64,000 nt of DNA from Colocasia esculenta (GCA_014218235.1 CM024766.1:53677545-53741544); one strand, 5' to 3'; counted from the first letter of the stretch, positions 11,197-22,465 are shown. Notes: a model not told the origin generated them from the letters alone. Numbers and translations: made by a program.

Positions 11197-12326
11197 ATTC
11201 TTTCAGAGTAGGTAAAGATAGTTGTCAATAGAAATGCAGAACCAAAAGGACGTCCTCTTTTCTGCTAAAAAGCAAAAAGCCTTCTGGCTATTAGTATGAA
11301 ACATGGACAAAAGGCAAAAGAGGTATAGGCCATTTTAGAAGATCTTTTTAATCTAACATTGTCCTTTGTGCCTACTGATATCTAGACTTCTCTCTACACT
11401 AAGAATCGGTTAGGTTCAAAGAGAAAGAGAGCAATAGCTATAAAGAAGAAGAAGAAGAGCAATGGCTAGAAGAGCTCCACCGGATCTCTTCAACTAATAT
11501 GTTCAACTGCTTCATAAAAGGATGAAGGCTATGAAGAACAAAAAAATAGCGAACCTGAAAATCTTTCAAGGAGTGTACATCCAGTGAGCATCCAAACTCC
11601 ACACACACTCAAAGGAAAGGGAGAGAGAGCTCAAGAAAGCTTCAAGCATTCAAGCTTTCCCTCTTTCTCATCTCTCTTTGTGTGTCTATGTAAATCTAAG
11701 GGAGAGAGTTGTGAGCATGAGAGCCAGAGCTTGTGTTTATTTATTTGCTCTTGGACCACTGCTGTAGAGATCAAATTTGTCTGTTCTATTTTCTGAACTT
11801 GATTTCTATAGCAGAACATAGGGGTTCCTCTTCCTGTGCGAAGAGAGGACCAGTAGGTTAGTTGGGGGTGGTGACTAGAAGAGGGTCTATACTCTGTGTT
11901 CCCCTTGTTGAAGGGAAGAACCTAGCTGGAGATTTGTTCCAGTAGAACCGCACTGGAGTTTGAACCAGGAGGTTTACTTCTTGGCCTGTTAAATAAGTGG
12001 GTTTCCTTCCTACCCATAAAGTGAAGAGGACCAGTGAGGAGCTGGGGGTTTGTATATCCTTGGAGGGATTTGTACCCCAGTTAGTGATATCCCAAGAGTG
12101 TGCTTAGGGACTGGACGTAGGACTTCCATTTGGAAGGGTCGAACTAGGATAAATCCTTGTGTTCAATTGTGTGATCATTTTTAATTGCTTACGCACTACT
12201 ACTTTCTATCACACATGATCACATTCACTGACCAAAGTTTAAAGTGGTGATTTTGTCTTTTAGATTTTCTTTCTCCACCTATTCACCCCCCCTCTAGGTA
12301 CCTTGCTGCCAAACTGTGGGCCAACA
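11197..12326 (+). repeat. Copia LTR fragment related to LTR B (3' half)
   Basis: Its 3' half follows LTR B block by block: the GAAGAAGAAG..GAGCAAT.GCTAGAA segment, a TATA-like site at about 11511, GTGTACATCCAGTGAGC, the CTTCC/GGAAG hairpins, GGGACTGGACGTAGGAC, and the end ATTCACCCCCCCTCTAGG to GGGCCAACA at 12326. No element body follows; 25 bp later LTR C begins. It is a solo or truncated LTR; its 5' boundary is not resolved. Confidence 0.7.
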
Positions 12327-12519
12327 GTTGGATGTGTCTCGTACTACCATCTGTTGTGAATTAAGGTTTAAGCACCTCAAACAAATTCTTATTTTGATGA
12401 TGACTATCTTATAAATTAATTTTAACTCCATCCTTTAAATCATGTTTAAAAACTATGTATTAACTTGACATGATGACAATTTGCATGAATAGATTATAGT
12501 TCTTGATTTACTGCTTGGT

Positions 12520-12775
12520 GTGTCGACACATGTACCTCAGGGTGTCGACAAAGGAACTTGTTCCAGTAAGTTGAAAAATTAATTGTTGAATTGTGGTGTC
12601 GACGCACTCTCATTAGGGTGTCGACACAGAACAACTTCCAGTAAGGTTGTGTTGAACAGTTCATCTAGTGTGTCAACACATGATCCATCATGGTGTCGAC
12701 ACGGGTTATGCTTCTAGTAATATGATTTTTGTCAGATAATCTAGTGTGTCGACACATGAAGGTGTGTGTCGACCT
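12520..12775. repeat. TGTCGACAC box cluster in LTR C
   Basis: About eight copies of GTGTCGACAC-type boxes (GTCGAC core), many in pairs separated by roughly 20 to 25 bp, interspersed with CTTCCAGTAA-type phrases. The same core is used in gypsy LTR E, which is otherwise unrelated. Confidence 0.7.
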
Positions 12776-13018
12776 AGGTTAGTTTAAGTTCCACATCGAT
12801 TGCTTTGTTTTGTTCTCTAATTGATTGATTGTTTTATTTAGAAATTAATTGTTTGCATTAGAAATCAATTGGTCAAGATAACATGACAACATATGTCCTA
12901 TTAATCTTTAATAATTTTTGTATGTGTAAGAGAAAAACATGTGGCAACTTTAAATGTGAGAAATGTCCTAGGTTTTCGTGCTCACTTATTCCCAAGTATG
13001 AGGAAGGTTTGAAAAAGC

Positions 13019-13026
13019 TATAAATA
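13019..13026 (+). promoter_or_regulatory. Probable TATA box of copia C
   Basis: TATAAATA in AGCTATAAATACTCC, a near-consensus plant TATA box, about 720 bp before the LTR end and about 245 bp downstream of the GTCGAC cluster. Confidence 0.65.
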
Positions 13027-13265
13027 CTCCTTGCATCTCATCTAGAGAACACCCCAGCCATTGCAAGAACCATATTAACAAGAGCTAAGCATGAAGAGCA
13101 GAGTAGAAGTGAGAAGAGCGGAGAAATGCTGAAGAACGAAGTGATCATCTAGAGCAAGGACTTCATTCTGGAGCGAAAGGCATTCCTTCCAGTGCATCTA
13201 GACGAAGCCATCTGAAGACCAGGAAGATTCAATCGAAAGTACTCTCTTAGATCGTGTGTGTGTTG

Positions 13266-13393
13266 GATCAGATTGGTTTGATCTAGATGCAGATTCTTGT
13301 GTGAATCTTGTGTGTTGGATTAGATCAGTTTGATCTAGATCTAGATTCCTATGTGAATCGTGTGTGTTGTGTTGGATCAGATCAAGTTGATCT
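13266..13393 (+). other. Hairpin series in LTR C leader
   Basis: Five back-to-back perfect inverted repeats: GATCA/TGATC (13266-13283), AGATTC/GAATCT (13291-13308), TAGATCA/TGATCTA (13321-13337), GATTC/GAATC (13344-13359), and GATCA/TGATC (13380-13392). They lie between TATA and LTR end, where the other copia LTRs carry hairpins of different sequence. Confidence 0.65.
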
Positions 13394-13745
13394 AGATCTA
13401 GAACTATGTGTAGATCTTACATCTATTGTGTGTGTTCTCTTAAAAGAGAGAGGTGGATGTAGGATTTCTAATTTGGAAATCTGAACCACCTTAAAACTCT
13501 AGTTTCTTCGTGGTTGCATGATACACTTAACACACACACACACACACACTCGCTGTGTTTACACTGATAGGACACACATTTTCACTTCATATTAAGATCA
13601 TTAGAACATCAAGCTTCAAGTAATTTGATCTAAACACTGTTAATTTGCTTCCGCACACTAAAAGTCTTTAAGAGGAATTAGAGATTGGAGGAGATCTATT
13701 CACCCCCCTCTAGATTTCCACTTGTTCAATTCTTGATCCTACAAC

Positions 13746-13756
13746 TGGTATTAGAG
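13746..13756 (+). other. Primer-binding site, tRNA-Met (copia C)
   Basis: TGGTATTAGAG, one mismatch (C to T) from the initiator tRNA-Met complement, 2 bp after the LTR end. Confidence 0.8.
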
Positions 13757-13864
13757 AGGCATGTCACTCTAATTCTAATTATGATTCTAAATTGATTATT
13801 GTTGTTTGATCAGTTGAAGTGTCACTTGATCTGTCTGCTTGCTTATTCTTTCTTTACTTGATTC

Positions 13865-14785
13865 ATGGATTTTCGAGGATTTGTTGCTGAATGTCATTAT
13901 ATTAATAGACCACCTTACTTTGATGGCACTGATTACACTTACTAGAAAAATCGCATGCAAGTGTTTCTAAGGGCTCAAAACTATGAAATATAGAAAATAT
14001 TAAAAAAGGGTCCATATTAAAATAATGATAATGAAGATAACTGAACTAAAGAGCAAATAAGAAGAGCAACTCTAAACTATAGTGCCATGAATATGCTTCA
14101 ATGTGCTGTACATCCTAAAGAATATTCAAGGGTATCCATGTGCAAATTTGCTAAGGAAATGTGGGATAAACTTGAATTAATCTATGAAGGAACATCACAA
14201 GTTAGGGAAACCAAAGCAAACATGCTTGTTTCTGAGTATGAACTTTTTCTCATGAAAACTGATGAATCAATTTCTAAAATGTTTGTCAAGTTTATGGTAA
14301 TTGTCAATGAATTGAAGGCACTAGGTAATGATTACACTGATGCTGATCTAGTAAGGAAAATATTGTGTTCTTTATCACCAATTTGGCACACAAAAGCTAC
14401 GGTGATTGAAGATTCTAAGGATTTATATAAAATCTCTTTGGATGAGCTCTTGGGATCTTTAATTACTTATGAAATAAATCTGAGAAGAACAGAAGAGCAC
14501 TGTTCAAAGCTAAACCAGTTGCACTAAAGCTCATCAAGTAGCAAAGAAAAAATTGAAGAAAATGTGAATAGGAATCATCTGAATCTGATGAGGATGAGAT
14601 TGCCCTCATGACTAGACATTCAAAAGTTTTTTAAAATGAAGAAGAGGAAGATTAATGGAAGAATAAACACTTTTCTGGAAAAAAAAATACTTCTTCAAAC
14701 AATATTTCAACAAAAGTGAAAAGAAAACTGATAAGGTGTTATTTGTTATGGCTGCAAGAAACCAGGGCATATGCGAGGTGAATGT
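13865..14785 (+). pseudogene. Copia C gag
   Basis: Starts MDFRGFVAE at 13865 and is followed by the PPYFDGTDYTY block typical of copia gag. In-frame stops occur within the next 70 codons. A 146-codon open stretch at 14087-14527 holds the conserved capsid part (MCKFAKEMWDKLELIYEG, ADLVRKILCSLSPIWHTKATVIED, LDELLGSLITYEI). A CCHC knuckle (CYGCKKPGHMRGEC) lies at 14744-14785 in another frame. The protein would form the element's virus-like particle. Confidence 0.82.
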
Positions 14786-16089
14786 CTTAAAGTTAAGAAG
14801 GAGGTGAATAAAAAATACAAGAAGAGTTACATAAAAAAAGGGCCAAAACAATGCTGGATACATGGTCTAAGGAAGACCAAAGTGAAGATAACAATAGCAC
14901 ATCTATAGAATTTGAACAAGAAGACGTTTCCTTCATGGCTAGAAGCAGTGAAGAACACGTGAGTTCTTCATTTGAACAATTTACTCTTGATGATTGGGAG
15001 GATGCTTATGGTATTTTTATGGATAAATATTTTAAAATTAGGAAAGAGAATAAATCATTGAAAATAAAAATAGACAATCTCATTCATGATACATCCCTAA
15101 CTAAAGAATTTCTGAACTTGAAACTGAAATATCTGAATTCATTAAAGAAAAGAAAGAATTGTTAAATAAATTGGATGATTTGAAACTGAAATCTCAGAAT
15201 GCAATAAAGAAATAATCAAGATGATTGAAAAGATTAAGTTAGAACAAAAAAAGAAACAAGAAACTTTCAATGAAGTTTAAAAACTCAATAAGATGTTGAA
15301 AGAAAGAGATGAAATAACTAAGAGCTTCACAAATGGTAAAGAAAACTTAGATGCACTTTAGCATGTGAAGATTAATGCAAATAAACATGGTTTGGGTTTT
15401 AAACCAGAAGAATCCAACAAAAATCCCTCAACTGAAAAGAAGACAAAATTCTCAAAGATTCCGTTAATAAAATTTGTCAAAGGAAACAACTAAAACAATT
15501 AAATAATGAAAAAAACAATATGTCTCGATAAAAGAATCAGACAGTTCAACATTGTTGTTGATAGGTAGACATAGACTATTCACAGTTAACACTTGTTGCT
15601 AACATGTCGAAGCATGATCAACATAGGTTGACCTATCTGAATCTGAGAGACAAAAGAATATCCCAAAAAATTCAAATAAAAATATAAAAATAAAAATTTA
15701 AACACACATTTTCATCAGGTCAACTAGAGGTCCAGAGTACCACATCAATCCAATTGGATTATATTTGGAATCAATGGTACTATAGTCCTCATCAAAACAA
15801 CACATTGTGGTCCAACTCTCATAAACTTTATTCAATCTTCTTAAATCCACAACAACATTTCTGGTCTAAATCTCAACACAAAAATGAATATACCAAATGG
15901 TGTAAAATTTCAATTCTTGAAAGAAAAAACACTGGAGTTTACTTTCCAAATCGTGATCTTATCAAACTAGAAAAGCAAATAATTTTAGAAGCAAAAAAAA
16001 ATACATAATAATTCAAATGTGGATTAGAAGATATTTACTTTCATTGATTAGTCAATCTGATGGTCCCAACAATGTTCGGTACCAAAATC
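14786..16089 (+). pseudogene. Copia C gag-pol linker remnant
   Basis: A 104-codon open stretch (14851-15165) has acidic, Ser-rich then Lys/Glu-rich coiled-coil-like sequence (FKIRKENKSLKIKIDNLI), as found between gag and protease in SIRE-like elements and in element D (45433-46038). Downstream frames are closed by stops and A-rich runs. Nothing else recognised. Confidence 0.5.
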
Positions 16090-17754
16090 TTTTCTCCTAT
16101 GATTTGATATGTGCAGGAAAGTCGTACACCTAGCTTAAATGTGTGGTATCTTGACAGTGGGTATTCATGGCACATGACTGGAGACATCAAAAAATTTTCC
16201 TGCTTGATTGAAAAAGAAGCAGGTTGAGAATGTTTTGCTTGTTGATGGATTAGATTACAATTTGCTTAGCATAAGTCAATTGTGCGATAAAGGTCACAAA
16301 GTTATTTTTGAATAAAATTCATGCAAAATAATTGACTCTTCATCTGAAAAAATAAAATTCTTTGAAAAAAAAAAATAATGTTTACATGGTAAATCTTGAC
16401 ACAACTTTTAATGAGAACATTGAACTTGCATGGATTTGGCATAGGAGATTAGGTCATGCAAGCTTCAACACTAAACAAACTAATAAGGCTAAATCTTATT
16501 AAAGAACTTTCTTATTCATTTCCAAATGTTCATATTAAGTTTGTGGGATTTGTGCTCAAGAAAAATATCTAGAAAATCTTTTAAAGGTCTTCAATGATGT
16601 ACATCAAGCCATTAGAATTGCTTCACATGGACCTCTTTAGGCTAACAAGAATTCTAAGTCTTAGTGGCAAACAATATGGATTTGTCATCATTGATGATTT
16701 TATAAGATTCACTTAAGTTATATTTCTATCCCAAAAAAATGATGCTTGTCAAGAATTCAGAAAATTCTATAACTCTACCTTAATGAGAATTTCACACAAA
16801 ATAAAGTCCATTTTGAGTGATCATGGGAGAGCATTTGAAAACAAAGTATTTTCTGATTTGTGTGCTGAAATGAGCATTTTTCACAGGCTTTCCTCTCCAA
16901 AAACTCCTAAATAGAATTGAGTTGTAAAAAGAAAGAACAGAACTCTTGTGGAAATGGCTAGGTGTATGCTCTTGGAAAGTAAATTGTCTAAATCATGTTG
17001 ATGAGGTTGTGAATACAGAAAATTATATTCTAAATAGAGCATTAGTTAAACAAAAAATCAGAAAACCCTCTATGAACTTTTGAAAAATAAAAAATCCACT
17101 TTCTCATACTTTAATTGCAAATGCTTTGTTCATAACAATAATAAAGAAAATCTTGACAAGTTTGATGCAAAGAGCTTTGAAGCTATATTTTTTTGTTATT
17201 CTGAATCTAGATAGAGCTTATAGAGTTTATGTTCTTAAAAATAAAATAGTTGAAGAATCTCCACATGTGAATTTTGATGAAAATTTTGACAAACTTACTA
17301 ATTCTGCATCTTGCAGGATTCTACAGAATGATGAAAAATATGATTTTATTGTTGAATCTTCACCAGATATTAAAGAGCATGAAGATGAAATTGGAAATTT
17401 AAACACTCAAGCACCTAACACAAGTGGATCAAGTAATATTGCTCTTGAATTGCATGAAATAGGTGAGGTAATATTTGAACTGAGAATTTTGAAAGATCAT
17501 CCTGTTGATAATGTTGTTGGTAATTTGTATGATGGAGTTAGAACTAGATCTTCTTTTCAAACTATAATAAATGAAGATCTATTGGCACTAATTTTCTAAA
17601 TTGATTCTAAATCTATTGATGAAGCTCTTAGCAATGAGGAATGGATAAATACTATGAATGAAGAATTTCATCAATTTGACAGAAAGCAAGTGTGGGAATA
17701 GTACAAGACCGGTACCATTTGTGATTGGAACTAGATGGGTCTTCAGGAATAAAT
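16090..17754 (+). pseudogene. Copia C protease, integrase and start of RT
   Basis: The protease motif WYLDSGYSWHMT at 16144-16179 keeps DSG, but the usual CSRHM is changed to YSWHM. IWHRRLGHASF of the pre-integrase finger is near 16435. Integrase core blocks MDLFRLTRILSLSGKQYGF and VIIDDF lie near 16625-16700, SDHGRAFENK near 16815, and KRKNRTLVEMARCMLL near 16930. An open 157-codon piece (17126-17599) covers the linker, and the RT N-terminus reaches the block equivalent to WVFRNK at 17736-17753. Copia gene order (integrase before RT) is clear. Frameshifts and stops are frequent. Confidence 0.8.
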
Positions 17755-17780
17755 TGTTGCCCAGCTAGCAAGCCCAGAGC

Positions 17781-17807
17781 GGGGGGGGGGGGGGGGGGGG
17801 GGGGGGG
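17781..17807 (+). repeat. 27-G homopolymer in D 3' LTR
   Basis: GAGC is followed by 27 consecutive G and then TGAATGGG. The other LTR of the same element reads GAGGGGAAGTGAATGGG here, and solo LTR S has about 10 G. It is the expanded form of the C-tract (minus strand ATTCACCCC...) found near the 3' end of all copia LTRs here. Confidence 0.85.
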
Positions 17808-17955
17808 TGAATGGGATTCTTTAAAATTTGATTATATAATCTTGTCAACAAAAACGTTTAAACAAAGCACTACGTTTGACGGTTAGTGTTAGTCGTAAAA
17901 CAATAACAGACACACAGAAAGCAAACACACTGCACAAGGATTTTTATCCTGGTTC

Positions 17956-18137
17956 GGACCTCCTTTCCACAGGAGTCCTACGTCCAGTCTCTGAGCAACA
18001 ACTCAAGATTCTACTACCCAAGGGTACAGTCCCCTCAAGGACACTTACACATCCAGCCGCAGCTCACCTTCTCTTCATAGCCGGAAGAGGAAAAAACACC
18101 ACCCTGGAACCCCCAAGTCTTCCTTCAACACGAAGGG
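17956..18137 (-). other. Hairpin series in D 3' LTR (R-U5 side)
   Basis: Inverted repeats in a row (plus-strand reading): GGAC.TCC/GGAGTCC (17956-17978), TGAG/CTCA (17992-18005), TACC/GGTA (about 18015-18026), GTCC/GGAC (18029-18042), CTCTTC/GAAGAG (18071-18089), CCTTC/GAAGG (18122-18136). The second LTR keeps the series at about 47377-47555. Confidence 0.55.
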
Positions 18138-18403
18138 AACAACACGAAGATGTGTTCGAGGGAAGACAAGCCCCTAGATCAAGCTAATAGAACAGTGCTT
18201 GATCTGAAGCAAGAACTGAGAGGAAGAAATCTACAATAATGAATTCTCTCAGTACACAAACACTCTCCCTAAGATCTACTCTAGACGCAGAGAGCTAAGA
18301 GCAAAGCTAAAACAATGGAGTGAGGCTTGGCTCTTCTAGATGCTCGCAAATTGTGTCGAGTAAGCTTGTCAAGATTCTACTCTCTGGAGTCATCAGTCTT
18401 CAA

Positions 18404-18410
18404 TATATAA
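18404..18410 (-). promoter_or_regulatory. Probable TATA box, D 3' LTR
   Basis: Minus-strand TTATATATTGAAG. The same site is in the other LTR at about 47827-47832. The 38-bp array lies upstream in the transcription sense. Confidence 0.55.
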
Positions 18411-18839
18411 CGTCTTTTGAAAGGTAGTCGTTGAAGTATCTGTTGTCTCTATGTTCTGAGAACGTTAGACTGTATGGTTCTCCTTTGCAGTCAACGGTCC
18501 TTTACGTTCCATGCACCTAAGAAGAAAATCCTTCTTGATATCCTCCAGAATCTACTTTATCCAACATTGTATAGAGTCATGCTGTCAAAGACCTGCACAC
18601 ATAAATGTTTAAAACGTAGACAACTAAGCTGTCTCTGTTGTCAGTCAATCGTTAGAGTGAGGATACATCAAAATAGAAATCCCATTTTGTCTTTCCAAAA
18701 AGATATTACATGTAGAAGCATAAAGAAGATATCTGAACATGCATCGTGCAGAGAAATGTACGGTTATATTTAATGCATGGATGAAAGAGAAATACGCGGG
18801 ATGACTTGTCAAGATATTTGAATATCAAGTCGTTTATTT

Positions 18840-19800
18840 CATGAAATCATTGTGAGAATCACTTATGAAATCGTTGTATGAGTGAATCGTTTTGAGAACG
18901 AAACATTACAAGCAAATCGTTATAACCAAATCGTTGTGAACGAATTATTATAATAAATCGTTATAACCAAATCATTGTCTCACTTATCGAGTCGATGATG
19001 ATCAAATCGTTGTTCTACTTTATCGAATCGTTACATAGACCAAGTCGTTGTTGTGACTTATCAAATCGTTACACCAAGCAAATCGTTGTGTAACTTATCG
19101 AGTCATTATAATGACCGAGTCGTTGTTGTAACTTGTCGAATCGATGTAAATACCAAATCGATGTGGAACTTATCGAATCCTTATGAAAGACAAATCGTTG
19201 TGAGACCAAGTCGTTGTTCTCACTTACCAAATCGATGTGAACCGATCATTGTGAGAGCAATCATTGTTCTCACTTATCAAATCGATGTGAAACAAATCAT
19301 TGTGAGATCAAAATCGATGTGATTTCTTAGCTAATCGTTCTGAGATCAAAACTCGATGCGATCACTTTAGCGAATCGTTCTGAGATCAAAATCGATACGA
19401 TCACTTAGCGAATCGTTATGAGATCAAAATCGATGCGATTTCTTAGAGAATCGTTTTGAGATCAAAATCGATGCGATCACTTTAGCGAATCGTTGTGATA
19501 TCGAAATGCGATGCGATCACGAATTGATGCGATCACTTAGCGAATCGTTCTGAGATCGAAATTTCGATGCGATCACTTAGCGAATTGTTCTGAGATCGAA
19601 ATCACTTAGCGAATGTTCTGAGATCACTTAGCGAACTTAGTGAATCGTTCTGAGATCAAAATCGATGCGATGCTTATGAAATCATTGTGAGGCCAAAATT
19701 GGTATGTCACTTACCAAATCCTTATGAATATGAAAGCGATAGAGGTAAGGAAATCGTTATGACTATTGAAATCGATGCAACACTTATGAAATCGTTGTAA
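18840..19800. repeat. 38-bp tandem array in D 3' LTR (ATCGATG / AATCGTT boxes)
   Basis: Degenerate tandem units built of two CG-centred boxes, ATCGATGCGATC and GAATCGTTCTGAG, spaced 21 and 17 bp (total 38). Regular 38-bp units are clearest at 19330-19670, where several carry partial deletions; the left part is more diverged (AAATCGTTGTGAG). It lies in U3 upstream of the TATA box. Confidence 0.8.
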
Positions 19801-20016
19801 CTTATGGAAAGTCGATTTGTACTTGGATAAATTTCATGCTCTGAACTTGAAATGCTACAGTATAGTAAATACTTACATATTTCCTTGATTTCGCCTGACT
19901 TGTGCCTGTATCTTAGCTTCATAAAAACTTTGTTAGATCAAACTTTATTTGAGTTTTGTTAATCACCAAAATAGATATGTAATTCATGAAATTATATGGA
20001 GATGACCTGGTCATCA

Positions 20017-20030
20017 ATCTCCCCCTTTTT
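20017..20030 (-). other. Polypurine tract of copia D
   Basis: Minus-strand AAAAAGGGGGAGAT directly before the 3' LTR; plus-strand DNA synthesis starts here in LTR elements. A second similar tract (AAAAAGGGGGAGAAAAA, minus) lies at about 20125-20142. Confidence 0.8.
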
Positions 20031-20212
20031 GGTGATGACAAAACATAGCATAACATAAATGTTAAAATTTCTAAAATAAGTTTAGGTAAAATTGCTATAT
20101 AAGAAATGTATTTCAGAATGGTTATTTTTCTCCCCCTTTTTGTCATTAAGCAAAAAGATAGCAAATGAGACAAAGACAGAAAGAGAAAAGATAAATGAGA
20201 GAAAGATAAATA

Positions 20213-21034
20213 CTATTGATCATTGGGTTGCTCAGAAATATAGAAGGCAGGAGACAAAAGGGATGCAAAGCGAGTAAGGATGGGAATCGCTTTGCATTCA
20301 TGCTCTTCAAAGTGAGACAAAAAAGCACCAAAAGTGATGTTATAGGAAGGGCCCATAGAAGGAGCCATCCTTTTGAGGTGACGCTGTCTCTGAGCTTCTA
20401 TGAAGGTGCCATACTCATCAGTGCCAAGGGAAATCTTATATGAAGTGAAGGAGCCAAAACTAGCTAGCCGAAGAAACTGATCAATTTTGTACAGATAGTG
20501 GATCTGGTGCTACTGAAGTTCCTTTTTTAGAGCCACAATGACCTTGTACCTTTCTTCCCATGTATGATAAGAGTCCCGGACAAGGTGAAGGGAGTTGAAA
20601 TCCAAGAATTCAGCAGGAGACAACAATGGTTTATTGGATCTAGCCTGAGAAGCATTGAGCTCTTGAAGTTGTTGAGCTGACAGAGAGTATAGCTTCTCCC
20701 AATCAGAAGGCGAAAGCCTCTCACTTTAAGACAAAATAGGGGCAAGAATATCATCCTTAATGTTGCCCTGAAGATATTGCTGGTAGACAAACCTGTGAAA
20801 GGAAAGGGAACGACCTTCTTGCACTGAAATCCTGGCCATTACCCTTGCAGCTCTTTCAAAGATAAGTGTCCCAACAGAAGAGTCCATGATTAAGGAGTGA
20901 AGAGGGGGTAGGAACACTATATCAGGGATCTCCAAAGTAGCAAAATCAATCTGAATGGATTCTGTATGAGCATCCCTGGAACTCAGAGCCATGATAGCTT
21001 GCCGAAACTGGCCCAGCTGCACTTCAGGAAGATG
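20213..21034 (-). pseudogene. D extra 3' ORF, C-terminal segment
   Basis: Third and last segment of the long ORF after pol. Read on the minus strand it stays in one frame from the E insertion point to a TAG at 20213, broken only by a TAA near 20726 and a TAG near 20515. Visible blocks include PPLHSLIMDSSVGTLIFERA, LSPSDWEKLYSLSAQQLQEL and SFTSYKISLGTDEYGTFIEA. No signal peptide, membrane segment or catalytic motif was recognised. Its place, after pol and before the polypurine tract, is that of the envelope-like ORF of SIRE elements, but I see no envelope hallmark in this part. Function unknown. Confidence 0.6.
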
Positions 21035-22167
21035 GTTGATGTAACACCCCAGAAACTTAGTGATTTAAAATTTTAGAAATAAAGGAAAATTGTTAACGTA
21101 GAAAAATAACTCGACCATAAATTAAGTAAACATGCCGGAGAGACTTACAACATTATGTATTAATAACCCATTAACAAGATTGGGCCAATGGAGCACATTT
21201 GGCCCAAGGATAAAAATTGGGATAAGAAAATACCCAGAAATTCGTGTATGTAATTATGCAATAATTAGGGAGGGCAATTTAGGGTTACAATTAGGGTAAT
21301 TAGTCATGTAAGGTAAGCCAAAACTGGACCCAACCCTAAGAGGTGGTTTCCTAAACCTTTGCTACCTCCTTTGGGTGAGAGAATCCCAGATTTTGGAAAG
21401 TAGAAAGCAGAATTCGAAGCCCCTTTCCTAGTCCCATTGGGACATGAATTAGAACCCTAAATCTATAAGAAATCATCCTTAAACTCTTGGGGAAGGTTTA
21501 GCAACAAGTTGGGGTCATGAGCAGCAAGTTTGGAGCGCTGGAGGAGTGGAGAACGGCTGGGGAAAACGTGGTCTTCCTCAACCTCGCTTTGCATCAACCT
21601 AGAAATCTGCAGAGAGTTATTAGCATTCAAAGGTAGGTGTTCTCGGGCCAAGATTAAAGAAAACCCACACCATCATGTAGATCTTCGAGTCTAGGTTCAT
21701 TTGCACTTGGTTTGGCTAATTTTCATGGAGTATACATTGTGTATTCGTAGTTGTCCCTAAGTCTCGCACAGTTAAGGCTTTTCCCGTTCTTCTCATTATG
21801 CACGCGATTTGATACTGAATTAGACTAAACTTTCTTCATGAAAGTTCTTCTACTTGTAGTCATGATCATCTTTTATGTTGGATGTTTTGTCCAAGAGGTT
21901 TTCTTTAGAGAGTTATAAGCGTGGTAAGAGAGTCATTACATGATACTGCGATTTTGGGTTGCACTTAGCTTTATGTTCTTTATATATTTCTTGGGATTCA
22001 AGACTGAATTAGATCAAACCCCCAACATTAAAGTTCTCCTACTAGTTGTCCTCGTCATATTTCATGTTGAACATTTTGCCTAAAAGTCATTCGTTAGAGA
22101 GTTATAAGTGGGGTAAATAATTCGCTGCATGAGATGTGTTTTCAGGTTACCCTTGACCTATATGTTT

Positions 22168-22465
22168 TTTTTCTGGGAAGGCCTCTAGTGTCGACACTAC
22201 TTGATCTAGTGTCGACACACTGTCCCAAATTGGCCCAAAAGGTTTTCTGGGAAGGCCTCTAGTGTCAACACTACTTGATCTAGTGTCGACACACTGTCCC
22301 ATACTGGCACAATAGGTTTTCTGGGAAGGTCTCTAGTGTCGACACTACTTGATCTAGTGTCGACACCCTGTACAGACCTGTTGACTGGGTTTTCTGGGAA
22401 CTGGGTCTAGTGTCGACACTACTTGATCCTGTGTCGACACTACTTGACCAGTTCTGCATTATTTT
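22168..22465. repeat. Four 74-bp tandem units with GTCGAC palindromes (E 5' LTR)
   Basis: Unit starts (TTCTGGGAA) at 22171, 22245, 22319 and 22392. Each unit holds two AGTGTCGACACT-type boxes around ACTTGATCT; AGTGTCGACACT is a perfect 12-bp palindrome. Further boxes continue to about 22517. The 3' LTR has the same array at 33846-34143. Confidence 0.85.

Larger units (their letters stand above)
12352..13743 (+). repeat. Copia C 5' LTR (about 1.4 kb)
   Basis: Begins TGTTGTGAATTAAGG and ends TTGATCCTACA, followed after 2 bp by the primer site. It contains ATTCACCCCCCTCTAG near 13699. TATAAATA is at 13019-13026. GTGTCGACAC boxes at about 12520-12775 lie upstream of the TATA box and a hairpin series at 13266-13393 downstream. 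A short (CA) run occurs near 13533. Confidence 0.85.
17755..20016 (-). repeat. Copia D 3' LTR
   Basis: Plus-strand edges are TGTTGCCCAGC and GGTCATCA. It aligns along its length with 47199-49444, differing mainly in the G-run (17781-17807) and in array details. TATATA is at about 18404-18409 (minus promoter). The array upstream of the promoter and the hairpins downstream mirror those of the 5' copy. ORFs such as 17876-18187 are not real genes. Confidence 0.92.

Noticed and set aside
18840..19800. CRISPR-like array of spaced short repeats
   Set aside because: The units are contiguous degenerate 38-bp tandem repeats within a plant LTR, with no unique spacers; the same array is in the other LTR of D.
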